From: Stercorarius parasiticus
Taxonomy: Eukaryota; Chordata; Aves; Charadriiformes; Stercorariidae
Direction: 5' to 3'
Length of the DNA stretch: 64,000 nucleotides
Assembly: GCA_013396915.1 (NCBI GenBank)
Contig: VWZL01000106.1
Location: 271,429 to 335,428 of the forward strand
The translations under genes and the position numbers were made by a program. Positions 34,966-45,900 of the stretch are shown piece after piece (the stretch's first letter is position 1; the number at the start of each line of letters is the position of its first letter). The notes under the pieces were generated by a model that saw only the letters and a program-made list of their open reading frames with translations, was not told the origin of the DNA and made no database searches.

Positions 34966-37900
34966 CTAAAAAGGGGAAACAAACAGGTCAAACTTCCCAA
35001 TTAATGATGGAAAAACACCTGTTTCGTGCAAAGGACCTGTGCAGTAGGGAAGAGAAAGGAGGCTATTTCCTTGCCCTGCACCACAGAAACAGGCTCTAAG
35101 CTGATACTGGCTCCTGTGGTTTCTTTCTTTTAGTTATGGAAAACCATGCATTTACCCAAGCCTGTTTTGAATCTGACACTTCCATTTTCCAAAGGAAAAT
35201 AATCATTTCCTAATTCACACTGGGAACTGGCAGCACCACCCAAAAATGTTCTCCATTTGCTGGTGGCAGTTTTTAAAAGCCAAGATTTCAGTTACTCTTA
35301 AACGCAGTAGGAAGATGCAGGGAAGCACACCATGATCCAAAGATCACAGCTTAGGAAAGAGCCTTGTTTCTTTGCCATGTACAGCTGGATTCCCTGTCAG
35401 AACTGATACCACAAAACACTGGGAAACATTGAAAGATTTGTAGTCTCGCTTCCCTCTTGCAGTTTGCAGCAAGCCCCCTTGGACAGCTGGGGAGGGAAGG
35501 GACCTCTGGGGGTCTCTGCTCCAACCTCTTATTCGATCAAAGTATGAGTAGCTCTAAGGATGAAGAAGCTTCTACAGGTCCTTGTCCCAGTGCTTGACTG
35601 TCACCCTGTGTCCCCCGACTACCCTGATGGCCCCTGCTGGAGTCACTGCAGGGTTCCTATGCCTGCCTTGTACTGTAGAGTCATGAACAGGTCCCAGTAA
35701 TGAGCTGTGGCCTCACAAGTGCCAGAGTGACAAATAGATGGGTACCTCCTTACCAATACTGGACTTCACACCACAGCCTGGCCTTCACCTTCTCACATTG
35801 CATGAACACTTGCCCTCAGCTGGAAGCTCTCTGGGGGCAGCCGTTGCCCGAAGGGTAACACAAATCCGGGCAACACCAAGCAGCCCCTCCCACACAACCA
35901 GTGCAGCCGAACGTGGATGTGCAAGGGGCAAGTGATGCCTGGGGCAACACATGGGTCACCAGTGACGACAACTGATAGCAGCTGCGAGATCACAGAGAGT
36001 GAATATCTATTTCAACCCCAAAGTCATGGCCCTGACCTGGGTCCCTATTTTAATCACAAATCTTTAAATAGAAGATAGCTGAAAACCATCTTCTAGAAGA
36101 GATCTGCTACGTCAGGCACCTCAACGTGTAGCCAGCACCGCCAGGCACTGATTTACTGAAAGAAATTAGTATAAAACATGAAACTTCCTTCTGTTTCCAG
36201 TTTATTGATTTTGCTTGGTTCCTGGAGGAATTGAGGTCCATAAGGAGATCGCACCACTCCAGGTGGGCTCTGCCCCACAGTGGTCAGTCCACCTTGACAC
36301 CAGTGACGGAGGAATGGGGATGGTGAAAGGAGGAGCACTGAAGTGTCTGAAACCTGCTTTGAAATCAGTGCTGTTGGATAACTCTGACCCACCAGGAGGC
36401 ACATCCTGATCGGTTTCCTGAGCACCTCCATGGAGCAGTGGGGCTGTGATGTGGAGTCTGGTGGTTAGCAAGGAGGGACCACCAGGTGGGAAGGGGAACA
36501 GGTCTTGGGTGTGTTGTGAAGTCTGCACCATGCATTTAGCAGGGTTAAAAAGCTGCCAAGGCACTCAATAAACTGGCAATCATCCCGTGGCTGGCAGGGC
36601 GTAGTCCAGCATCCTCTGCAGCCTCTTCCTCCTTTCCCTCCCCTTAGCACAAACTGCTTTTCCATTAAATACAGACACTCACAGCTTAAGGTCACAATCC
36701 CCCAAGAATTAGGGTATCAGCGAGAGCAACAGAAGTCGCTGCAGCTGGACAGAAGCAGCGGTGCCTGCTGAGAGCTCCCACTTCTACCCCTCTCCCACGC
36801 CAAATGATCCAGCTTAGCCCCTGAGTAATGCAAATCCCTATGGTTCCCTGAATTAATGTCTGCTTCTGCTGAGTAGAGCCTTTAGGAAAGTCAAACCAAG
36901 CCAGCTTGATGCAACAGTTGCTCAGAAGGACAGCTTTAGGAAGATGTACCAGAGAAGATACAGCTTTTCGGAAGATGTACTGAAATAACCATGTTATTTT
37001 CGGCCTGAGTCTACTGATTTCACGCAACCAGCTCCTGCTACAGGAGGATGGGTTAAAGAGGCCAGTGCCAAAGCATGGTCCTTCTCCATGGGTCACAAAT
37101 GTGTCTTGGCTGTGACAAATGGTCTGAATTTTTGGGCATCCCATGGCAACACATGCTGAAGGGCTTGCTGAAGCCCTTCTGTCACCCCAGGGCTCTTTTC
37201 AAGGATAGAAGGGGTTAATAAGACATGGCCAGGAGCCCAAGTCCACCCTGGCAAGGAAGGCAGATGCTCGCAGGCCCTGCCTGCTGGCCACATTAAAGCA
37301 CAGGTCTGCTTGCTGTGCCTGGCTACAGTGTGAGTGAGCATCCTCGCTGCTTAAGCCTTTCCCGGTGTTTCCCTGCCTGCTGCAGACACCCCGGCGCTGG
37401 GAGGTGACCAGATGGCATCGCCATGTGATGGGGACTTTCCACTCACAAATGCATGTGGAGACAAGGGAAGAGGTGCTGGAGCTGGTGACTTGCAAACCTG
37501 AACGAGCAGTCAGTGCTGGGTCTCAACTGCAAGGAAGGAGCTGCAAAAGCCGTCCTGCCCCAGAGCTGCTGGGAGGAGGGGGCTCCTCCTGCTCCAACAT
37601 TTCTGCAGCCAGAAGCAGTGCTGCAAAATCACCCCAGAAAGAAAGAAATCAGGGCCAAGGGTGGGGAGGGAGGCCAGGGGGGTCCTGCCAGCTGCCGGAT
37701 GCAGACACGGGGGACCGCTGGAGGGAAACACGCTGCTCCGCTGGGGTTTGCAGCATCCTCATCCCAAACCTCCTCCTGACAGGCCTGGTGACAGGAGCCA
37801 GCTCAGCAGCTGGCACCCTGCACGGAGACCTGCCAGCCTTGCGGCTCCTGCCGGCTCTCCCCCAGCAGTGGGCAATGACAGTGCATCTCTGCTCTCCCTG

Positions 37901-38790
37901 CCGCGCCCTGCAAGGCTGCCAGCACCTGGCTCGGCTCTCCCCGCTCGCAGGCAAGCGTGTGGCACTCTGGAGGCTGAGGTGGCTGCGCTTGACAGCCCTG
38001 CCTGCCACCGGACAGACAATGCCCACGGCAGACAGGGGACGAGCATGCACAGGGGAGCTCCTGGGGCTCAGCAGAGTGATAGAGGGGGTCAGACAGCAGG
38101 GAAAAAGGGGGAAGAAGGGAGGTGGCCTGGCCCTACGCACACAGAGAGCCACTGGAATAACCCTCACTCTGCTCCAAGCAGGGACTAGAGGTGCTGTCAC
38201 CCCCACCAAGCCCCTGCAGAGACACAGCCCCACCAGCCTGGGCTCCGGGGCGAGGGTTTGAGCGTGCCTGGCTCAGACCTGTTTCCCCACCTGCCCCAAA
38301 CCATAGAAACGTAAGCTCAGCACCGCGAAATCCCTGCCCTGCGCCAGGCAGGGGGATGCCACAGGCACCACCACGCTCCCCACAAAACCACGCTGGGTGA
38401 CTGAAGCCCCCTAAAATGGTGAAAACGGCACCAAATGCATTGCTGTGGGACAAGCCAGGCAGGGTGGGAGGCGAGGTCTGTACCCGGGGACCCCGTGGGT
38501 CTGCAACATGTGAGAGGGGGGGTCCCTGGGTGCCCTCCGCTGCAGCCCAGCCCCCAAGCTGGGCTGTTTTGGGGGGGGCACTGGTGACATCACCCTCCGT
38601 CAGCTCGGGAGGGGGATCCTTCGAGCCCTAGCTGGGCCAGGATGGGGGACCCTGGTGGGGGGGCTGGTCTCAGGGGGGTGGTGTGGTTTCTGCGGAGAGC
38701 TCTGCCAGGGGCCGGGAAGGGGCTGCACGGAGCCCCCCGCTCCCACTCTCCTTTGTCCCGGGCGAGGCGGGCCGGGGCGGCCGCCGGGCC
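34966..38790. other. Presumed TTL intron 1
   Basis: No exon matching the TTL N-terminus was found. The only recognisable element is a degenerate CR1-like stretch near 35485-35600. From about 37360 the sequence becomes GC-rich, which opens long chance frames such as one over 37365-38261. Confidence 0.55.
35485..35600 (-). mobile_element. Degenerate CR1-like fragment
   Basis: It resembles the antisense CR1 3' region (a GGAAGGGACCTCTGG block followed by a CTCCAACC block), but has many differences and no clear end. Confidence 0.4.
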
Positions 38791-39102
38791 NNNNNNNNNN
38801 NNNNNNNNNNNNNNNNNNNNNNNNNNNNNNNNNNNNNNNNNNNNNNNNNNNNNNNNNNNNNNNNNNNNNNNNNNNNNNNNNNNNNNNNNNNNNNNNNNNN
38901 NNNNNNNNNNNNNNNNNNNNNNNNNNNNNNNNNNNNNNNNNNNNNNNNNNNNNNNNNNNNNNNNNNNNNNNNNNNNNNNNNNNNNNNNNNNNNNNNNNNN
39001 NNNNNNNNNNNNNNNNNNNNNNNNNNNNNNNNNNNNNNNNNNNNNNNNNNNNNNNNNNNNNNNNNNNNNNNNNNNNNNNNNNNNNNNNNNNNNNNNNNNN
39101 NN
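38791..39102. other. Assembly gap (312 N)
   Basis: A run of N inside a strongly CpG-rich island. Mammalian TTL exon 1 (about 157 coding bases) would fit here and is seen nowhere else in the window. Confidence 0.9.
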
Positions 39103-39149
39103 ATGGCCAGGGCCGCCGCCGCCCCCGCCCGAGCCTGCCCGGAGCGGGG

Positions 39150-39210
39150 GGCTGACCCGGAAGCAGAACCACCCCCCCCACCCCCGGAAAAGGCAGTGAC
39201 GTCACGGAGG
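39150..39210 (-). promoter_or_regulatory. Candidate TTL promoter with ETS site and CRE
   Basis: Upstream of the presumed TTL exon 1 is a perfect CRE palindrome TGACGTCA at 39197-39204 and an ETS-type CCCGGAAGC at 39156-39164, in a CpG island reaching about 39750. Promoter activity is inferred from composition and position. Confidence 0.5.
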
Positions 39211-42200
39211 CCGCTCGGTAACGGGAAGCGGCCTCCCCACCTTGGGCAGCCCGGCCCGGTCCCGCTGCTCCCTGGTGTGGGTGTCCCGGTCACCCGGTGG
39301 TGTCCGCTCCGGGCGCAGCGGGCACTGGTGTTGGTCGCCCTGTGGGTCCCGCAGGGCGGGCGGGCGGGAGGGAGGGAGGAAGCGACGCCGGTCTCGGTGT
39401 GGCCGACCGGAGGCACAGGCCTGGTGTATCCGGGGCCCTGGCGACGGGCCCGTCGCCACAGGAGCTCGGAGGCCCGGGGAGGTGAGGCAGAGTGCGGGGG
39501 GCAGGCGGGCGGCCAGCGGCACCCAGCCAGGCTGGAGGCTCCAGGAGCCCCGTGAGGTTCGAGGAAGGTCAGCGGTGACAGAGGCTGGAGCTGGAGGGGC
39601 CCCGCCGGGAAGGGCCCGGCGGGCACGACCCTGAGCCCCCACGGCAGCCGCGGCCCCACCGACAGGGGCACGGCCGGGAGGTGGAGGGAAGGGGCTGTGC
39701 CCCCCGGCTCGGAGCTCGTCAGACTGCTCCTAGGTAACGGTGTCCGGTTCAAGAAGGATGTTGATAAACCAGAGCGATGAACTGCTGCCGAAGGAGGGCA
39801 CTAAGGGAGGAAAGGGCCAGGTCGCCTCCTCCACCCTGCCCCCTCAGACCTTGGTCCATGTCCAGGGGTGACACAGTGCTTCCACCATGCGACACTGGGA
39901 CTGGAGAGCCAACAGGCCACCTTCTCTTAACCTATTCGACTCTTCAGACCACGTTTTCCTTGATATCTTTTAAGTTTTCTTAAAGATGCGTCCTTCTCAT
40001 GCATTGTCACCTAGTTTGGTTTTTCTCTTTGTGAAGACATCTTACTTGTTTGTAACCATCACTTCTGTGCTCTTAAACAAGTCTGCAGCAGACCAAAGAC
40101 ATCTTCTCTTGCAAATTCAGAACCTGGAAATCACATTTCACCCCCCAAATCAGGTTTCTCGTAACAAACCTATCAGTAATGGACTGTGAGTTCTTGATTT
40201 GGATTGGACTAGGTGATCTTGGACTAGATGATCTCCAGAGGTCCCTTCTAACCCCTACAATTCTGTGATTGATTTGGTTACTATCCTCTTTTTTTCTTGT
40301 AGACACCCTTATGAGGAGTGTTATCAGCCTTGCATACTCATGTTGGTTGCTACAAATCATGGTGTATTTCCAACAAATCAAGAACATTTTGCTGAAGGAA
40401 ACTCAAAATGTGTAGTAGGTTGGTCATGACCTGCACACTAATGTTATTGCCTTTTCTTCTTGACAGCACAAGGTGTTACGTGATTCACGGACAAAAAAAA
40501 TTAATTTTTAAAATGGCTGCTATTTAATTTTCTCCTTTAAATTGTTTTTAGCCTTCTCCTGAATGTTTTTAATTAAATGCTTTTCCAAAACGTTTTTAAT
40601 GAAGTGCTTTTCACCTTGAAAGAATTGTGGACAGGGACAACAATTAGTGTTTCTAAGCTGGTATAATAAAACACTGATTTTATTAATAGTCTAAGGAAAA
40701 TACAGGACACTTAACTGTAGGCCAAATGGATGATAACAACATTCAAATTAAAAAAAAAGTCAGATTATTTTTCATCAACTTTGACAGAATGCCAAAGTAG
40801 AGGTTATTAAAACGGGACATTATTGTGTATTCTGTTTGTTACTGGGATGAAGCTTGGGATGCTGAAATTTCATCTTTTTGAGGCTAAAACTTATTTCCTG
40901 AATATAAACCAGGAACAATTGGAGCTTAAAATACCTCCCCAAGAAAAGGAAAAGGGTTTCTAAGCAATATTGTCGCAACCCCGCTATGTAGAAGTGAGCT
41001 ATGGTAATTTTTTAGTGCACACCTTGGTCTGTGAGGAGGAGCCTGTGGGTACGCTCCTGTGTGGGCAGAGTGGGAATAGGAGCTCTCAGCCCTCAACCTC
41101 ATTAATTTGGGACCCCATCTGTTGTCCTTTTGACAAGACTAAAGAGGTGGGGAAGAAACCAGGACATTAAATCTCGCCTTTCTCCTGCTCTGGAGCGAAA
41201 TTTTGTCTTCTTTATTGAAAGTTTTCCTGGACTGGCACTTGCCAGGTTGTGACAGTGTGTTTCACAGCTTGTCTTGCCCCCTTTCCTGGTTGGCCCAGAA
41301 GAAAGTGCTGCAGCGTTAACCTGCTCAGGCTCCAAGCAGGATGGCCAAAATAAGGTGAGGCTGTACTGCTCCCAGGTCAGAAACTGATGCCAGCATTAGC
41401 AATATACTCGCAGGCATATAGAGAAGATGTGAAAACTCCTGCAGCTACTAAGTATGAACTAATGAGAGAGACCAGGCTTGTCCAAACCCAGAAATTTCTG
41501 CTAATTTCTACTCTTTGGCACAATTTGCGTGCTGCCTCATGGCGTGAGCACCTAGGGGTGTCTCCAGCACATATTTGATGTAGGTAGGGGAATGGCCTGA
41601 ACAGGTGCCCGAACAAGTGCACTGCACGTGGCACTTTTGAAGGTATATTGTGCTCTATTATCAATGTTAGCACGTTGTGGCTCGCTAATTATTAGCATTG
41701 GTGTGCTGCTGATGAACCCAAAGCAGCGCACAGGCTTTGCCCAGGGATTTTGGCGGGTTACTTGACCCAATCTTTGAGACAGAAGTAATACACACAATTT
41801 TCTTAGCCTTAGGGGTGGTTCTGAGGAGTTTGCTTTCCTTTTGTTGCCTTACAGCAGAAAGGTGATGTATACAATTTTGCCAGGCGGCTTATTTCTACTA
41901 GGAGGCGCTCATGGACCTGGGATTGGATGTGCCTCTCTGCCCGATTCCAGATGCATTGTCGGTTTGCGTTATCCTCATAGGGCTGCGCATGGCTGAGCTT
42001 AAAATGCCTCACAGCCCAGGGAATCACGGTCCGCCTGGGACTCGGATGCTGAGGCCATTCCCTCTTCCCAATTTAGGGAAGTGCTGCTTGTCAGGGTTCC
42101 GAATTTATGGATAATGTGGTGGTTCACCTCTGTTGTTTGGACAAGTAAGCGCAAGATGCAAAGGCATTCCCTGAATTTCAGATCAATGTGTTAGACCAGT

Positions 42201-42818
42201 AAGCAGAATGAAATCAAGTAACAAATTATTCAATATTCAATGCAAAAGTTAATGTAGTAAGGTGGTGGGGTTTTGTTAGAAATAATCTGTAAAAATAAAT
42301 AAAAAAAAATTTGCAATAATCTGCAAAAGCTTGCTTTCTTCTTTATGTATGTAGAACAAGTGCTTGCAGTTGTCCCACTCTCAGTGAGCTTCCTGTGTGT
42401 GCTTTTTGCTGTCTTTGAGCCTCAGTGTGAAAAGTGTCCAGACCATTTCCAAATCCAAGAAATATTTGTAGCTACAGTTTATCCACCATCCAGTTAGATT
42501 TATTTGAGATTATTTCGTTTTGTACAGTTCACGCTTAATGTTTTTTATTGCTGCATCGCATTTCTTGTGGTGCGTAAACTAATGGATAGTAGTTTCGGGA
42601 AGGCTGTGCCGTGATCTGAAAGGTGCTGCTCGTCCAGCAAGAGCTTGCCACAGGGTGCCTTTATTTCCAGACCCTACTAGACCTCTGCGTTCTTGCTCCT
42701 GGCCACACTACAGAGTGGGGTTGACTCCCTCCAGCTGGTTTCGTGATCTGCCTCCTTCCTCCAATGTCCTCCGCCCCACTTCCCTGCAGAGAGAGACTCG
42801 GTGGACAGTAAAGGCTCT
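39211..42818. other. Intergenic region between TTL and SLC22A7
   Basis: CpG-rich to about 39750, then ordinary A/T-richer DNA. Apart from a short CR1 tail at 40200-40272, I see no supported gene, RNA gene or large repeat. Confidence 0.5.
40200..40272 (+). mobile_element. Short CR1 3' tail
   Basis: The TTGGACTAGATGATCTCC...CCCTTC block followed by ATTCTGTGATTGATT is the extreme CR1 3' end. A partial duplication of the first block precedes it. Confidence 0.7.
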
Positions 42819-42824
42819 TTTATT
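42819..42824 (-). promoter_or_regulatory. Polyadenylation signal of SLC22A7
   Basis: A minus-strand AATAAA lies 61 bases after the stop, implying a very short 3' UTR. Confidence 0.55.
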
Positions 42825-42884
42825 GACAGGTCAGAGCACGGCTCGGTTTTGCAGTCCTCCATAGTGGCTGTCCCACAGAGTCCC

Positions 42885-42948
42885 TCACTTTGGCAGAGTC
42901 TGTAGCGGCGTGTCCTCAGGAGCACCGATTTGTGGTGGCCCTTTCGCT
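42885..42948 (-). CDS. SLC22A7: SLC22A7 exon 10 (terminal)
   Basis: Encodes the hydrophilic tail after Ile-Glu-Lys-Ala and ends Leu-Pro-Lys, TGA at 42887-42885. Two AGs lie side by side at the acceptor. The first gives a 21-codon exon including the stop, the second a shorter tail. Confidence 0.75.
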
Positions 42949-45900
42949 CTGGAAGAAAAGAAGGCAAGTTTGGGCTGATGGACAGAAGAGCAGGAAGCCT
43001 GACAGCCCCCATCCCCACCGGGCTGTCCCTTCCAGAGGGACGTCCTGCGCCTCTCTCAGTAGGCTCCATGCGCAGGGTGGGATGGAGCTGACTCACTGTG
43101 CCTTCTCGATGTCCTCGATGCCCTCGGGCAGGCGTACGTTGAGTGTCTCCGGCAGCAGGAAGGCCACCGAGCCGCAGCACACTGCTACCCCGCAGTAGGT
43201 CACCTCGGGCAGAGACCTCCACACCTCATCCAGCAGAAACACAAGGGGGGCCAAAGCCCCGCCGAGGCGTGCCACGAAAGAGGTGTACCCCATCCCATTC
43301 TGCCTGGAAAGGTAGGGCACCATGGTGGCCCAGACCACCACGAGGAAGAGATAGTACTTCTTTCATATCAGATCTTGGGAAAAAGTGCAGACCCTTCCCC
43401 CTATTTTTCTGTAAATGCAGAATCTTTCCCCACCTCCAGGTTTTTCCTCTGCCATGCTTTTTCAGGGTCGTTCTTTTTATTTCTTCGTATCTTCCTACAA
43501 TGATAATATTTCTCAGAGAGCAACTGTAGCTGCTGTGATAAATAGATCTATATCTGAGAAAGAAGTTCCCCACTAAAAATACCTGCTCTAAAGTTGTTTC
43601 TGCTTTAAATGTCTACAACCCTGTAAGTCCTCTGATCTGCTGAGAGCAAACCCAAGTCCCTCCTTCTCCCAGGTATTTCCAGACAGGTGGCATGAACTAG
43701 AGATACCTGTGAACACCTTTGATCCTGCTGTAGCAATAAGCCCAGGAGAGCTTGGAGAGGAGGCCAAAAGTAAGACCTGGGACCCAGTCCACTTACTAAT
43801 TTTCAGGGGATGGGTGGCATTTCACGCTGACAACAGGCGTGCCAGGACATACTCGCGCATCTGCAGAGCAAGCACTGCAGAAGGAACCAACGTTTTTGTC
43901 TTTACCTGTCAATGTCTTTGAGCACATGAAAATACAAGCCAATCTGAGAAGAAAAGTAGCAGATGAGTGTGCCCACTCCGGTTTAAATGGGCATTGTTCA
44001 CCCCATACAACACACCAGTTAAAGTTGAAGGACTATATGGCAGAGAAGGGTGCTCTGGGCAGGGAGGGACAGGGGTGAAGTAAGCCACAAGCCCTGCTGT
44101 AATCATGAGAGGTTTTTCAGACTTTCACAAAGAAACCAGTGAGGCCATTCCCTCCACCCGTCTCAGGTATATCCCAAACTATGCTGATGCTAAATCTGGT
44201 TTTCTGTCACCATTACCCAGATATTTCAAATAAGCTCTCTTTTTCCTCCTGAAAGGCTAATTAATCCCTGCTTTAATATCATCTGATGTCCAGAAGACTG
44301 TCAAACATGTAGTAGTATGTCCCCCTTATAAAACTTGATATTTCAAATTATTGTTTTTGGGGGTCTTTTAACAGTTACTGGCAGATTATTAGAGGGAATT
44401 AAGACTTTACTGAGCACAGATGCCTTACGGAGTTCAAAAATCTTCCCATGGAATACTCCTCACCTTTCGATACATCTTCCTACCAACATAACCTAACCAC
44501 ACATAACCCACATAAAAAAAAGGGTAGCTTTCTGCTCCTTTCTGGTGAGTATGTGTAATCCCTAGAACCTGCTACTTGTTGAGGCAAAGCATCAGGCCTG
44601 CAGTCTAGCCAACAGCACGTCCTGCTGTGCTGATGTGGAAGACCTGAGGGTGACATCCCACTGAGGCTCTGGTTGTGCACTCAGGCAAGTGGCATCTCTT
44701 ACCTCAGTACGGTGGGGTAGAGCTCCGAGGTGTACAAGAAGACAGTAGTGAATGCAGCTTCTGAGAAACCTTTACCCATAATGGCTACTACAGAGCGCAA
44801 GGAGGTGAAGGCTAGGAGGAAAGAAGAGACATTCATGACAATGGTCTAAGAGCAGCCTCTAGGAAGAAGCTTCGTGTGGCCTCAGGTACAAGAACGAAGA
44901 AGGTTGAATGCTCCTACAGATAAAACAGGGAGCTTCATAACCCTGGAGCTGCTGCCTCCAAAGTCTGGTTCAGTAAGTCTGGTAACGATTAGCCTAAGTG
45001 GGAGCTGAACTGATGAAAGGATAGGTCCTGACATTTCCCATTGGATAATGTCTTTAAAAAAACCAGGCACTTCACCTTTCCGTCACTGGACCCTTACTAG
45101 CCACTTCACTGTGAGTGGAGACCATCTGTTGCTCCCAGATGTTAGGGCCTGCCCACATTAGCAACCTTGTCCCACAGGAGGAGGGCATCTCCATACAGAG
45201 TTGCCTGTGGGCAAGATCTGCCGTACTCCTTCTCTAGCACTGCACAGAATGGAAACCTCCCCTTTAGCAAGGACTGCATGTAGCAGAAGAGCGGCTCACG
45301 CTTGGGAATGATGACGTTGGCTCCTATGCATAGTCCGGTCAGGATGAGTGCCCACGCCTGACTCTGCCGTCGCCCAACTCGATTCACCAGCACGTACATG
45401 ATCATCTTGGCTGGAATCTCAATGATGCCAAAGACTAACTGGGAGAGGTACATGTTGAGCCCAAAGCCAGTTAGGTTCATGCTCATGCCGTAATAGGAGA
45501 AGGCAACACCAAACCTGCAAGGAGTGTGTGGAGATGGGGATTAGGGAAATCCAGCTGGGGAACTGCAGGACAAATCCCCTGTGCAAAGGGACACTGCTTA
45601 CCACACAGCCCCAGAACACAGGGAGATCTTCCGCAAGACTGGTGTCCTGAATAAGCTGATGTAGGAGTAACTCTCTCCTGGCTTTTTGTCTGTTGCCATC
45701 CTTCTGAGGGCCTGAGAGAGGTGGAAAGAAGGTAATAATAGCTCAGCTGCTGTACATTTAGGATCCAGACATAAACCCTAGACGGGCTGGGGCTGGTGCC
45801 CTTCCCAGCTCCAGCTCCACCTTGCATTTTCCATACATTCCCATTGCAGAACGATTCTCTGGGCATACATTATCAGAGGCATGTCTTCCTACAACTTTAT

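Noticed and set aside
37365..38261. Plus-strand 298-codon open frame
   Set aside because: It lies in GC-rich presumed TTL intron 1, has no recognisable domain or Kozak-supported start, and other frames there are equally open, so chance is the better explanation.
38600..39752. Long frames spanning the second gap
   Set aside because: They are open only because N bases cannot form stops; the visible ends are CpG-island sequence.
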